Part shown: one piece after another, positions 54,118-62,452 of the stretch | How positions within the stretch are numbered: the first letter of the stretch is position 1 | How the letters are laid out: every line of letters starts with the position of its first letter | Assembly: GCF_006716185.1 (NCBI RefSeq) | Contig: NZ_VFOP01000001.1 | Coordinates: forward strand, 186,001 to 250,000 | From: Ornithinicoccus hortensis | GTDB taxonomy: Bacteria; Actinomycetota; Actinomycetes; Actinomycetales; Dermatophilaceae | Length of the DNA: 64,000 nt | Reading direction: 5' to 3' | The notes under the pieces: generated by a model | Databases searched by the model: none | What the model was told of the DNA's origin: nothing | The model's input: only the letters and a program-made list of their open reading frames with translations | Program-made: the position numbers and the translations under genes

Positions 54118-55032
54118 ATGCGGATCGTGGTGGCCCTGGGCGGCAATGCGCTGCTACAGCGCGGGCAGGTGCCCGACGCGGAGGCCCAGGTCCAGAACAT
54201 CCGGGTCGCCGCCCGGACACTGGCGCCCCTCACCGACGAGCACGAGGTCGTGATCACGCACGGCAACGGCCCGCAGGTCGGGGTACTGGCGATGGAGAGC
54301 GCCGCCGACCCGCGGCTGACCCGGTCCTACCCGTTCGACGCGCTCGGGGCGATGACGCAGGGGCTGATCGGCTACTGGATCCTGCAGGCGATGGGCAACG
54401 AGCGCCCCTACCGCCAGTTCGCCTCGATCCTGAACCAGACGCTGGTGCTGGTCGACGACCCCGCATTCCAGCACCCCACGAAGTTCGTCGGGGAGGTGTA
54501 TGCCGAGGCCGAGGCCCGCGCGATGGCCGACCGGCAGGGGTGGCAGATCGCGCAGGACGGGGACGGCTGGCGTCGGGTGGTCCCCTCGCCCCGGCCCCGG
54601 GAGATCATCGAGACCAAGCTGATCGACCACCTGCTGGACGAGTCGATCATCGTGGTGTGCGCCGGGGGCGGCGGCGTCCCCGTGGTGCGGACCGAGACCG
54701 GCGACCTGCGCGGGGTCGAGGCGGTCATCGACAAGGACCTGTCGGCGGCGCTGCTGGCCAGCCGGCTGAAGGCCGACCGGCTGCTGGTGCTCACCGACGT
54801 CGAGAACGTGATGGAGGGCTTCGGCACCGACCACGCCCGGCCGATCGCGCACACGACCCCCTCGGAGTTGCGCGAGCTGGACCTGCCCGCCGGCTCGATG
54901 GGCCCCAAGGTCGACGCGGTCTGCCGGTTCGTGGAGAACGGCGGGCGGTCGGTCGCCGCCGCCATCGGCAACCTGGCCGAGGCGCGGGCCCTGCTGCACG
55001 GCGAGCAGGGCACCTACGTCACGGCGGACTGA
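54118..55032 (+). CDS. arcC: carbamate kinase
   Basis: This 304-residue enzyme of the amino acid kinase family makes ATP from carbamoyl phosphate and ADP. It has VVALGGNALLQRGQ, VITHGNGPQVGVL, VCAGGGGVPVV, VIDKDLSAALLA, LTDVENV and MGPKVDAVCRFVENGG, all typical of ArcC. ATG 54118 has GAGGAGG five bases upstream. No arginine deiminase or ornithine carbamoyltransferase adjoins it. Use in the fermentation of allantoin-derived carbamoyl phosphate is possible, given the purine genes, but unproven. Confidence 0.92.
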   Translation: MRIVVALGGNALLQRGQVPDAEAQVQNIRVAARTLAPLTDEHEVVITHGNGPQVGVLAMESAADPRLTRSYPFDALGAMTQGLIGYWILQAMGNERPYRQFASILNQTLVLVDDPAFQHPTKFVGEVYAEAEARAMADRQGWQIAQDGDGWRRVVPSPRPREIIETKLIDHLLDESIIVVCAGGGGVPVVRTETGDLRGVEAVIDKDLSAALLASRLKADRLLVLTDVENVMEGFGTDHARPIAHTTPSELRELDLPAGSMGPKVDAVCRFVENGGRSVAAAIGNLAEARALLHGEQGTYVTAD

Positions 55033-55067
55033 GCGGGCCCGAGCGGGCCTGAGCGAAACGAGCCGAC

Positions 55068-55361
55068 TCAGGCGTCGGCGGCCCAGGCGCCGAGCACGAC
55101 GCTCCACTCCCGGGCCTCGACCTGCTCGACCAGGCCCTGCTGCTGGAACGGGTCCTCCCGCAACAACTCCAGCACCCGCTGCTGGTCCTCCCCGCGCACG
55201 ATGATGAGCGCCCCGGGAGGCCCGTCTTCACCGAGCGGACCGCTGCCGACCAGCGTCCCCTCGTCGGCGAGGCCGCCCAGGAAGGCCCGGTGGTCGGGGC
55301 GGTGCTGGTCACGTCCGTCGGAGTCGTCGCTGTAGTGGTAGCGCACGGCATAGAGCGTCAT
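55068..55361 (-). CDS. YciI-family protein
   Basis: This 97-residue protein has the YciI ferredoxin-like fold: YAVRYHYSDDSDGRDQHRPDHRAFL at the start (His and Asp at the pocket), GSGPLGEDGPPGALIIVRG and DPFQQQGLV. Members are dehalogenase-like or ligand-binding proteins of uncertain role. ATG 55361 is used. It converges with carbamate kinase and is divergent from a small RHH gene. Confidence 0.85.
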   Translation of the reverse strand: MTLYAVRYHYSDDSDGRDQHRPDHRAFLGGLADEGTLVGSGPLGEDGPPGALIIVRGEDQQRVLELLREDPFQQQGLVEQVEAREWSVVLGAWAADA

Positions 55362-55423
55362 AGCCAGATTCTGGCAGCACCGGCCCGCGACGTCGCCCGC
55401 GGGCGTGCCCCGCATCCCGGTCC

Positions 55424-55452
55424 TTGTCGACATGGGTCTATTTTGCTAGCAT
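55424..55452 (+). promoter_or_regulatory. promoter of the RHH/VOC gene pair (leaderless)
   Basis: TTGTCG (55424-55429) and TAGCAT (55447-55452) are 17 bp apart, and the -10 box is only six bases before the ATG at 55459. Transcription would begin at or next to the start codon. The sequence TCTATTTTGCTAGCATC is AT-rich against its surroundings. Confidence 0.6.
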
Positions 55453-55458
55453 CACGGC

Positions 55459-55602
55459 ATGCCCGAAGCCAAGGTCCAGTTCAACGTCTACCTGCCGCCG
55501 GACCTGGTCCGTGCCATCAAGCACCGTGCCATCGACGAGGACAGCAGCCTGTCCGCGCTCGTCGAGTCCGTCCTGCGCGCCTACCTGGAGGAGCAGTCAT
55601 GA
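55459..55602 (+). CDS. small ribbon-helix-helix (CopG-like) protein
   Basis: This 47-residue protein, [20 protein letters not shown] followed by [20 protein letters not shown], fits one ribbon-helix-helix unit: a beta strand then two helices. Such proteins are dimeric DNA-binding repressors or antitoxins. It begins at ATG 55459 behind a leaderless promoter, and its stop overlaps the start of the next gene by 4 bp. With a VOC gene as partner it may be an autoregulator. Confidence 0.72.
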   Translation: MPEAKVQFNVYLPPDLVRAIKHRAIDEDSSLSALVESVLRAYLEEQS

Positions 55603-56318
55603 TCACCGCACGACCCATCCGCTTCACCGACGACCTGCCCGCGTGGCGCGAGTTGCTCGGCGCAGTGGGGGCCACCACCGTGAGCGACGCCGACGGCTGG
55701 ACGGTGTATGCCGTGGGCTCGGGTCGACTCGCCCTGCACGCCGCGAGCGAGGAGTGGCCCAACGGCCTGACCACGCTCGGCTTCGAGGTCGACGACCTGG
55801 ACGCGTGGGCCGCCTCGGCAGCGGAGGCCGGTGCGCCCGTGGTGGTCGGCGAGGCCGCCCACGGCCGGGCGGGGACGGTGACCGCCGGGGACGGCACGAC
55901 CTTCACCGTCGACCCGGCCGAGACGGCCCGCGACGAGGCCCCGGCCGATCCGGCGCTCATGGTGCTGCCGATCTGGTACACCCCGCAGAGCGAGGAGGCC
56001 CGCCGGATCCTCGGGACGCTGGGCATCCGGGAGCGGATCACCGGCGACAACGGCGTCTGGACCGACCTCACCTGCGACGGCGGTGGGCTGGTCGCGGTGC
56101 ACCGGGCCGACACGGTCGGGGTGGAGCTGGGGTTCGAGTACGCCGGCGACATCGAGGCGCTCATCCCGCTGGTGGAGCGGTCCGGGCGCACGCCGGCGCT
56201 CATCGACGAGAGCCACAACCGCACGCTGCGGATCCCCGACCCGGACCGTCCCGACAGGGACCTCTGGGTGAACGAGGAGCAGCGGGACCTCTACGGCTAC
56301 CGGGTCGTGGGGGGCTGA
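55599..56318 (+). CDS. two-module VOC protein coupled to an RHH gene
   Basis: This 239-residue protein has two VOC-like halves (residues 1-110 and 118-235): [20 protein letters not shown] with [20 protein letters not shown], and [20 protein letters not shown] with [20 protein letters not shown] small acidic link joins them. The substrate is unknown. The start overlaps the stop of the RHH gene (ATGA), so the two are coupled. It converges on the Cys-containing regulator gene. Confidence 0.75.
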   Translation: MITARPIRFTDDLPAWRELLGAVGATTVSDADGWTVYAVGSGRLALHAASEEWPNGLTTLGFEVDDLDAWAASAAEAGAPVVVGEAAHGRAGTVTAGDGTTFTVDPAETARDEAPADPALMVLPIWYTPQSEEARRILGTLGIRERITGDNGVWTDLTCDGGGLVAVHRADTVGVELGFEYAGDIEALIPLVERSGRTPALIDESHNRTLRIPDPDRPDRDLWVNEEQRDLYGYRVVGG

Positions 56319-56330
56319 CCCGGCCACCGG

Positions 56331-56993
56331 TCAGCCGCGAATGACCACGCAGCAGTGGTCGTCGTGCGGGCGGAGCTCGGCCCGGGCCGGGTCCTCCCCA
56401 CGTCCCTCGAGCAGCCCCTGGAGCAGGGCCTCGTTGAGACCGCATACGAGTTCGGTGTGGGCACGGCTGAGCCTGCGGAAGGGGCAGTTGCGCAGGACGA
56501 GGTCACCCCGCTCGTCCGTCTGTGGCTCGTACCCCCGGGCCCGGAGCACCTCGGACAGGCTCTCGTCCGCACCTGCCGCGGCACGGCCCTGCGCGGCGGC
56601 AGCGCGCAGCAGCGCCGCTCGGACCTCACCGCCAGCCTCCGCCCCGACGGCCCCCGCCAACAGGTCGGCGAGCAACTCGTAGTCCCGGGGCGGGATCGAG
56701 ACGGTCCGGTCCTCCCGCACCCGCCGGTAGAGCTTGGCCGGCCGCCCGGCACCCGGCCCGCCGGCGCCGGTCGGCCTGGCGTAGCTCACCTCGAGCAGGC
56801 CCGCCTCGACGAGCCGGTCCAGGTGGTAGGCCGCCAGGGTGCGCGTGATCCCGCAGGACCTCGCGGCCGCGTCGCGGCCCACCGGTTCGTCGTGTGCAGC
56901 CACCGCGTCGTACAGCCGGCGGCGGGCCGGGTCGGCCAGGGCACTCAGCCCGCGGAGGCCGTCGTCGCCGGGGTCGGCACCGCTCGGATCCAT
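56331..56993 (-). CDS. winged-helix regulator with SufR-like Cys-rich C-terminus
   Basis: This 220-residue protein has an ArsR-like HTH (about residues 12-75: LADPARRRLYDAVAAHDEPV, RTLAAYHLDRLVEAGLLE) and a C-terminal domain with C170 (RNCPF), C184 (ELVCGLN) and C214-C215 (DDHCCVVIR). This resembles SufR-type regulators that bind an Fe-S cluster, although the spacing differs (x13, x29). Metal or redox sensing is inferred. ATG 56993 is used. It is divergent from a DoxX-like membrane gene, with a palindrome between them. Confidence 0.82.
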   Translation of the reverse strand: MDPSGADPGDDGLRGLSALADPARRRLYDAVAAHDEPVGRDAAARSCGITRTLAAYHLDRLVEAGLLEVSYARPTGAGGPGAGRPAKLYRRVREDRTVSIPPRDYELLADLLAGAVGAEAGGEVRAALLRAAAAQGRAAAGADESLSEVLRARGYEPQTDERGDLVLRNCPFRRLSRAHTELVCGLNEALLQGLLEGRGEDPARAELRPHDDHCCVVIRG

Positions 56994-57052
56994 CCCCACA
57001 ATCTAACACCAACAGATCTTGACAAACCCGTCAGACGGCGAGCACTCTCTAA

Positions 57053-57070
57053 AGACAAGATTCATTGTCT
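57053..57070. promoter_or_regulatory. candidate operator between the Cys-rich regulator and DoxX-like gene
   Basis: AGACAA (57053-57058) and TTGTCT (57065-57070) are perfect 6-bp arms with a 6-bp spacer, 17 bp before the GTG of the DoxX-like gene. TTGACA at 57019-57024 may be a -35 box. The site fits control of the plus-strand gene by the divergent regulator. Confidence 0.5.
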
Positions 57071-57087
57071 ATAGAAGGAGGCACCCC

Positions 57088-57534
57088 GTGTCCCTCTCCA
57101 CCTCCCCGTCCTCGTCCGCCGCCCTCGACCGGACCCGGCGCGACCCCGCGCTCGCCGCGTTCTGGCTGTTGCGCCTCGGATTCGTGGCGCTCCCCCTGGT
57201 CATGGGGTTGGACAAGTTCACCAACCTGCTCGCCGACTGGCCGGACTACCTGGCCCCGTGGATGGTCGATCTCCTGCCGTTCGCCCCGAGCACCGCGATG
57301 TATGTCGTCGGGGTGGTCGAGGTCGTGGCCGCGGTCTCGGTCGCCATCCGGCCCCGGTGGGCGGCCTGGGTGGTCGCGGCCTGGCTGGGCGGCATCATCC
57401 TCAACCTGCTGACCTACCCGGGCTTCTACGACGTGGCCCTGCGGGACGTGGGCCTGCTGGTCGCGGCCGCCGCGCTGGGTCTGCTGTCGATGACCTACGA
57501 CCCCGCGCACCGCACGCCGGCGGCGACCCGCTAG
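57088..57534 (+). CDS. DoxX-like integral membrane protein
   Basis: This 148-residue protein has four predicted membrane helices (about residues 22-45, 70-88, 92-112 and 118-138) and the pattern RLGFVALPLVMGLDKFTN followed by DWPDYLAPW, similar to the DoxX/DoxD-like family. Some of these take part in thiosulfate or redox metabolism; most are uncharacterised. The start is GTG 57088 with AAGGAGG upstream. Its stop overlaps the convergent PLP enzyme gene by 4 bp. It is probably controlled by the divergent Cys-rich regulator. Confidence 0.75.
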   Translation: MSLSTSPSSSAALDRTRRDPALAAFWLLRLGFVALPLVMGLDKFTNLLADWPDYLAPWMVDLLPFAPSTAMYVVGVVEVVAAVSVAIRPRWAAWVVAAWLGGIILNLLTYPGFYDVALRDVGLLVAAAALGLLSMTYDPAHRTPAATR

Positions 57535-58643
57535 TCGTCGACGGCGGCGTCGAGCGCCCGGGACAGGTCGTCCCACAGGTCCTCGACGTGCTCGATCCCC
57601 ACGGACAGGCGCAGCAGGTTCTCGGGGACGGTCACGGCCTCCAGCTCGTAGCGGCGGCGCCGCTCGATCTGGGACTCGACCCCCCCGAGGCTGGTCGAGT
57701 GGGTCCACACCCGCACCCCCGCGGAGACCCGCTCGGCGGCCTCCGGGCCGCCCCGCACCTCGATCGCCAGCATCGCCCCGGAGCCGGGGTAGCGGACCCG
57801 CTCCACGGCCGGGTGGTCGCCCAGCCGGCCGGCCAGGACGGCCGCGTTCCCGGCGGCACGCTCCATCCGGACGTGCAGCGTGCGCAGCCCGCGCAGCGCG
57901 AGGTAGGCCTCCATCGGGCCGGGGATCGCCCCGGCGAGGGTGCGGTGCCGCAGCACCCGCTCACGCAGCGCGCGGCCCCGCTCGTCGGCGGGGGTGACCA
58001 CGGCACCGAGCAGCACGTCGGAGTGCCCGGCGAGGTACTTGGTGACCGAGTGGACGACCAGGTCCACACCGTCGCGCAACGGCTGCTGCAGTACGGGCGT
58101 GGCGAAGGTGTTGTCGCACGCCACCAGGACACCCCGCTCGTGCGCGGCGGCCGTCAGCGCCGGGATGTCGGCCAGCTCCATCATCGGGTTGGTCGGCGAC
58201 TCGATGATCAGCAGGTCCGCCCCGTCGAGGGCGGCCACGACCTCCGCGGTGTCGGCGATGTCGACAGGCCGCGCCTCGAGCGAACCGTCGGCGGCCCGCT
58301 CCCGCAGCAGCGAGGTGGTGCCGTTGTAGGCGTGCGTGGCGGCCACCACGGTGCCACCGTTGGGCACCAGCGAGACCACCGCGGCAATCGCCGCCATGCC
58401 GGACCCGAAGGTCAGCGCCTCACCGACCTCGAGCGCGCCGATCGCCTCCTCGAGCGCGGTCCAGGTCGGGTTGCCCACCCGGGCGTAGTTGACCGGGCCG
58501 TCGGCGATATAGGTGGAGGTGAAGGTGACGGCCGGGTTCACGGGAGCCCCGGTATGCCGTGCCGGTCGTCCCGCCGCGACCGCACGCGTCCTCGCGTGCC
58601 AGTCGGGGTCGGTGGGGTGGCTCTCGTGCACGGGCTCGGTCAT
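57531..58643 (-). CDS. Cys/Met metabolism PLP enzyme (cystathionine gamma-synthase/lyase type)
   Basis: This 370-residue enzyme has the family sequence order YARVGNPTWTALEEAIGALE (substrate loop), LTFGSGMAAI, the Tyr-stacking region THAYNG, IESPTNPMMELADI, CDNTFATPVLQQP and the PLP-lysine motif VHSVTKYLAGHSD. The C-terminal substrate segment has THSTSLGGVESQIE. The group includes cystathionine gamma-synthase, gamma-lyase and methionine gamma-lyase, and the sequence alone does not choose among them. ATG 58643 is used. Confidence 0.87.
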   Translation of the reverse strand: MTEPVHESHPTDPDWHARTRAVAAGRPARHTGAPVNPAVTFTSTYIADGPVNYARVGNPTWTALEEAIGALEVGEALTFGSGMAAIAAVVSLVPNGGTVVAATHAYNGTTSLLRERAADGSLEARPVDIADTAEVVAALDGADLLIIESPTNPMMELADIPALTAAAHERGVLVACDNTFATPVLQQPLRDGVDLVVHSVTKYLAGHSDVLLGAVVTPADERGRALRERVLRHRTLAGAIPGPMEAYLALRGLRTLHVRMERAAGNAAVLAGRLGDHPAVERVRYPGSGAMLAIEVRGGPEAAERVSAGVRVWTHSTSLGGVESQIERRRRYELEAVTVPENLLRLSVGIEHVEDLWDDLSRALDAAVDD

Positions 58644-58728
58644 GGTGCCCAGCGTAGGACCGGCGGCTGACGCCACGGACGCGGGGAGGAGTCACCGCAG
58701 CATCCACACCGCCGAGCCGCCCCTACTG

Positions 58729-59274
58729 TCAGGAGCCGGTGCCCTCCTGCTGACGCGCCCGGTAGGCCGCGGCCGCCACCCGGTTGCCGCACCCGCCGTC
58801 GCAGTAGCGCTTGGACCGGTTGCGCGACAGGTCGATCAGGACGTCGTCACAATCCTGCGCCGCGCACGTGCGCAACCGGCTGATCTCACCGGCACGCACC
58901 ACGTCCACCAGTGCCATCGCCGCCTCGACCGCCATCCGCTCGGCCAGCGGGGCCTCCGAGGAGGTCGCGTGCAGGTGCCAGTCGTACTGGTCGTGCCGCA
59001 CGAGCTGGGGCAGCGCACGGGCGTCGACCAGCAGCGCGTTGACGCCGTCGACGATCTCCTGCTCGGTGCCGACCCAGATGTCGCGCAGGCGGGGCCGCAG
59101 CCGCCGGACCTGCTGGAGTTCCTTGTCGTCGTGCCTGCGCTGCCCGGTCCAGCCCCACTCTTCGACGAACCTGTCGAGCGCCTCCGGGGTGTCGACCGAG
59201 TCGGGCGCCGTCGCGGTGTTCACCAGCGCCGCGGCCGCCTGGAGCGCGATCTCGGTGTCATGGGTGAAAAGCAA
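58729..59274 (-). CDS. CGNR zinc-finger transcriptional regulator
   Basis: This 181-residue protein has an ABATE (N-terminal stress-induced regulator) domain, about residues 1-130, and a C-terminal CGNR zinc finger: C137, C142, C158 and C162, the last being the C of C-G-N-R. This family is common in actinobacteria and acts as a DNA-binding regulator. It is divergent from an EamA transporter gene with 102 bp between them, which is AT-rich, so the transporter is the likely target. Confidence 0.88.
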   Translation of the reverse strand: MLFTHDTEIALQAAAALVNTATAPDSVDTPEALDRFVEEWGWTGQRRHDDKELQQVRRLRPRLRDIWVGTEQEIVDGVNALLVDARALPQLVRHDQYDWHLHATSSEAPLAERMAVEAAMALVDVVRAGEISRLRTCAAQDCDDVLIDLSRNRSKRYCDGGCGNRVAAAAYRARQQEGTGS

Positions 59275-59376
59275 GTTGACCCCTTATATCGTGACCAGCT
59301 ATCGTCATCAGTATAACGAACTTTGACTCATGACGTCTCAGCGTCGAGGCCTCGGAGCACCGCAGAGGAGGAAGAC

Positions 59377-60366
59377 ATGGACCGCAGGATCGTCAGCGGC
59401 CTGCTGCTCGCGCTCGCATCGGGCGCGGCATTCGGCACGTCGGGCGCATTCGCCAAGGGGCTCCTGGAGGCCGGCTGGTCGCCGGGCGCGGCGGTCACCT
59501 GGCGGGTGGCCACCGCGGCGCTGGTGATGCTCGTGCCGGCGGTGCTGATGATGCGCGGCAAGTGGCACCGGCTGCGCCACGGGTGGCCCAGCATCGTCGT
59601 CTTCGGCGTGGTCGCCGTCGCCGGCTGTCAGCTGGCCTACTTCCTCGCCGTCGAGCGGCTCTCCGTCGCGGTCGCGCTGCTGCTGGAGTACCTCGGGATC
59701 ATCCTGGTCGTCGGCTGGCTGTGGCTGCGGCACGGGGAGCGGCCCCGTCCCCTCACCGTGCTCGGTGCGGGCATCTCGATCGTCGGGCTGATGCTGATGC
59801 TCGACGTCTTCGGCGCGGTCCAGGTCGATCCGGTCGGCGTCCTGTGGGGCCTGGTCGCCGCGACCGGCCTGGCGACCTACTTCCTGGTCTCCGCCGACGA
59901 GAGCCACGGGCTGCCGGCGCTGGTCGTCGCGTCCGGCGGCCTGGGCGTCGGGGCGATCGTGCTCGTCCTGGCCGGTGCCCTCGGCGTGGTGCCGATGACC
60001 TGGAACACCGGCGACGTGCAGCTGGCCGGGATGCAGGTCCCATGGTGGGCCGACGTCGCGGCGCTCGGCGTGATCGCGGCCGCCTTCGCCTACGCCAGCG
60101 GCGTGATGTCCATCCGGCGGCTGGGCTCCAAGCTCGCCTCGTTCGTGGGCCTGACCGAGGTGATGTTCGCGGTGTTGTGGGCGTGGCTGCTGCTCAGCGA
60201 GCTGCCCGCCCCCGTCCAGCTGGTCGGCGGCGCCCTCATCCTGGCCGGCGTCGTCGCCGTGAAGCTGGACGAGCGGCCCGCCGTGCCGACCGAGGTCCTC
60301 GACCTCCCGGAGCAGGGCCCCGCCCTCGAGGCAGACGACCTAAGCGTCGAGCCGGTCCCCCACTGA
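59377..60366 (+). CDS. EamA-family (DMT) transporter
   Basis: This 329-residue protein has ten membrane helices in two EamA repeats (about residues 5-140 and 150-290), with RVATAALVMLVPAV, VERLSVAVALLLEYLGIIL and the second-repeat equivalent LTEVMFAVLWAWLLLSE. The family exports amino acids or metabolites. The C-terminal 35 residues are acidic and probably soluble. ATG 59377 has GAGGAGG upstream; ATG 59323 would add a weak N-terminus. TTGACC (59276-59281) and TATCGT (59300-59305) may form its promoter. Confidence 0.88.
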   Translation: MDRRIVSGLLLALASGAAFGTSGAFAKGLLEAGWSPGAAVTWRVATAALVMLVPAVLMMRGKWHRLRHGWPSIVVFGVVAVAGCQLAYFLAVERLSVAVALLLEYLGIILVVGWLWLRHGERPRPLTVLGAGISIVGLMLMLDVFGAVQVDPVGVLWGLVAATGLATYFLVSADESHGLPALVVASGGLGVGAIVLVLAGALGVVPMTWNTGDVQLAGMQVPWWADVAALGVIAAAFAYASGVMSIRRLGSKLASFVGLTEVMFAVLWAWLLLSELPAPVQLVGGALILAGVVAVKLDERPAVPTEVLDLPEQGPALEADDLSVEPVPH

Positions 60367-60412
60367 CGGCGCCCTACCGGCCAGTCCCCCACCGAACGGC
60401 CCCGCAAGACGG

Positions 60413-60450
60413 GTCAGGCGCCCGCGGGAAGCTTCCCGCGGGCGCCTGAC
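60413..60450. terminator. bidirectional terminator, 38-bp perfect palindrome
   Basis: The sequence is symmetrical about AAGCTT at 60429-60434: outer arm GTCAGGCGCCCGCGGG, mirrored on the far side as CCCGCGGGCGCCTGAC. It lies between the stops of the convergent EamA and MscS-like genes and so can terminate both. It has no T tract. Confidence 0.85.
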
Positions 60451-60468
60451 GCCGTCCTGTGGTGGTGG

Positions 60469-61701
60469 TCAGGCGGTGGGGGTATCCCCCGCCTTCGGGG
60501 CGTCCTCCACCTTGCGCTGCGCCTTCTCGAGCGAGCGCGCGGCGGCGTCGCGGCCACCCAGCCCGTAGGCCAGGGCCGCGGCGAGCGCGCCACCGACGAC
60601 CAGCGAGCCGAACGCCAGGTTGATGATCGAGTCGGCGATGCCCATGTACTGCAGGCCCATCGCCACGAAGAGCACCAGGGTGGCATAGCGGATGATGGTG
60701 CTCGCCGTGCCGTTGCCGACGGCGCGGGAGAGCAGGCTGGCCACCAGGAAGCCGGCGGCGATGATCGCCCCACCGAACAGCACGCGGCCACCAAGCTCCA
60801 GCACCTCGTTGAGGATCGCGGTGACCTCCGGGAAGTTCAGCGTCCGGGTGGCCATGATCGCGAAGAAGATCATGATGGCGACCTGCGCGATCTTGGTGAT
60901 CACCCCGGAGGCGCTGGTGCCCTCCGGCGCGATGCCCAGGCTGGCGACGGCCCGGTCGGTGCCCAGCCCGCGCAGCGTGCTCTCCAGCAGCTCGCCGACG
61001 AACTTGGCGATCAGGAAGCCCAGGCCCAGGATCAGCGCCGCGGCGATGATCAGCGGGATGGCGTCCAGGATGATCGTCAGCATCCGCTGGGCGGGGTCGG
61101 AGATCGACCGGATGCCCAGCACCTGCAGCGCCGCGATGGAGACCACGATCAGCACGATCGCGAAGACCAGGTTGCCGACCAGCGAGGGCAGGTTGCGGAC
61201 CAGGTTGTTGTCCGTGTCGGCCGCCGGCTGGGCCACCGGGTCACCGGCGCCCACGGCCGTCGCCGCCCGGTTCGGGCTCAGCTTGGCCGCCAGGGACTCC
61301 AGGTTGGCAGCCCGCAGCGCGGTCTCCACCAACTGCTTGAGAATCTTCGCCAGCACAAAGCCGATGAAGAAGACGAATGCCGCTCCGATGATGTTCGGCA
61401 GATAGCTCATCACATTGTCGAGCAGCGATTGAATGGGCGACAGGGCCGCATCGAGAGCAAAGACCTGAAGGACCGCCACCAAGCCGAACAACCAGACCAG
61501 CAACGAGCCGATCTGACCGAGTGACTCACCCAGTGATTCTCCGTCGGCACCCTGCTTCTGCAGGAAACCGATCTTGCTCACGAGCTTTCCTATCGCCCAC
61601 TTCACGACGCGGGCCAGGACCCAGGTCGCGATCAGGATCAGGATTGCGATCACGACATTCTGCAGGATCTGCGCCCAGTCGTAATTGTCCCAGAAGTCCA
61701 C
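60469..61701 (-). CDS. MscS-like/CmpX-type membrane protein
   Basis: This 410-residue protein has about ten membrane helices. They include repeated TM-helix domains of the mechanosensitive-channel type: LLDNVMSYLPNIIGAAFVFFIGFVLAKIL, read in pieces, and a second copy with LDAIPLIIAAALILGLGFLIAKF. The C-terminal GLGGRDAAARSLEKAQRK is typical of the conserved TM-helix (CmpX-like) group. It probably acts in membrane tension or envelope sensing, but no channel pore can be asserted. The first 100 codons have lower GC than the rest. Confidence 0.85.
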   Translation of the reverse strand: MDFWDNYDWAQILQNVVIAILILIATWVLARVVKWAIGKLVSKIGFLQKQGADGESLGESLGQIGSLLVWLFGLVAVLQVFALDAALSPIQSLLDNVMSYLPNIIGAAFVFFIGFVLAKILKQLVETALRAANLESLAAKLSPNRAATAVGAGDPVAQPAADTDNNLVRNLPSLVGNLVFAIVLIVVSIAALQVLGIRSISDPAQRMLTIILDAIPLIIAAALILGLGFLIAKFVGELLESTLRGLGTDRAVASLGIAPEGTSASGVITKIAQVAIMIFFAIMATRTLNFPEVTAILNEVLELGGRVLFGGAIIAAGFLVASLLSRAVGNGTASTIIRYATLVLFVAMGLQYMGIADSIINLAFGSLVVGGALAAALAYGLGGRDAAARSLEKAQRKVEDAPKAGDTPTA

Positions 61702-61830
61702 GAGATCTCCTCATATCGGGTAGCGGGCATCGAATGAAGGGGGTTCCCCCAAACGACAAATCACAGTACCCGTCATGAAAGAAAACTCAACCCCGAACGT
61801 TCGTTTCCGGGATATCCACCGGGTCCCTGA

Positions 61831-62379
61831 TCAGGCGGTCTGGCCGGCGTGCTCGCCCTCGGAGAGCTCCTCGATCAGCTTGGCGTTGAAGGCCGGTAGG
61901 TCGTCCGGCGTGCGGCTGCTCACCAGGCCGTTGTCGACCACGACCTCCTCGTCGACCCACTCCGCACCGGCGTTGCGCAGGTCCGTCTGCAGGCTCGGGT
62001 AGGAGGTGAGCCGGCGACCGCGCAGGACGTCGGCATCGGTGAGGATCCAGCCACCGTGGCAGATCGCGGCGACCGGCTTGCCCTGCTCGAAGAACGCCCT
62101 GGTCAGCGCCACAGCGTCGGCATCCATCCGGAGCTTGTCGCCATTGACCACGCCGCCGGGCAGCACCAGGCCGGCGAAGTCGGCGGCGTCGGCATCGGCG
62201 ACGGCGAGGTCGACCCCCGCCTCGTAGCCCTTCTTGCCGGTGAGCGTGCCGGGCTCCGGTGAGATGAGCACCGGCTCGGCACCGGTCTCCACCAGCGCGT
62301 CCCAGGGACTGGTCAGCTCGCTGTCCTCGAACCCGTCGGTCAGCAGGAAGGCCACCTTTGTGCCAGTGAGGTCGGTCAT
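61831..62379 (-). CDS. DJ-1/PfpI-family protein
   Basis: This 182-residue protein has the DJ-1/PfpI fold with nucleophile elbow AAICHGG (C107-H108), the conserved E18 in DGFEDSEL, and the loop LVLPGGVVNGDKLRM. These match PfpI (protease I/YhbO-like) proteins, which act on glyoxal-modified or stress-damaged molecules. ATG 62379 is used. It is on the same strand as the NAD(P)-binding protein gene upstream with a 73-bp gap. Confidence 0.9.
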   Translation of the reverse strand: MTDLTGTKVAFLLTDGFEDSELTSPWDALVETGAEPVLISPEPGTLTGKKGYEAGVDLAVADADAADFAGLVLPGGVVNGDKLRMDADAVALTRAFFEQGKPVAAICHGGWILTDADVLRGRRLTSYPSLQTDLRNAGAEWVDEEVVVDNGLVSSRTPDDLPAFNAKLIEELSEGEHAGQTA

Positions 62380-62452
62380 CGTGTCTCCTCTCGTGCGTCT
62401 GCGGTGGGCACCCGTCACCCCGACGGTATGCCGGATGGTCGGCCCGCGCGCG

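Noticed and set aside
54118-55032. Arginine deiminase operon
   Set aside because: Only carbamate kinase is present; no arcA, arcB or arcD adjoins it.
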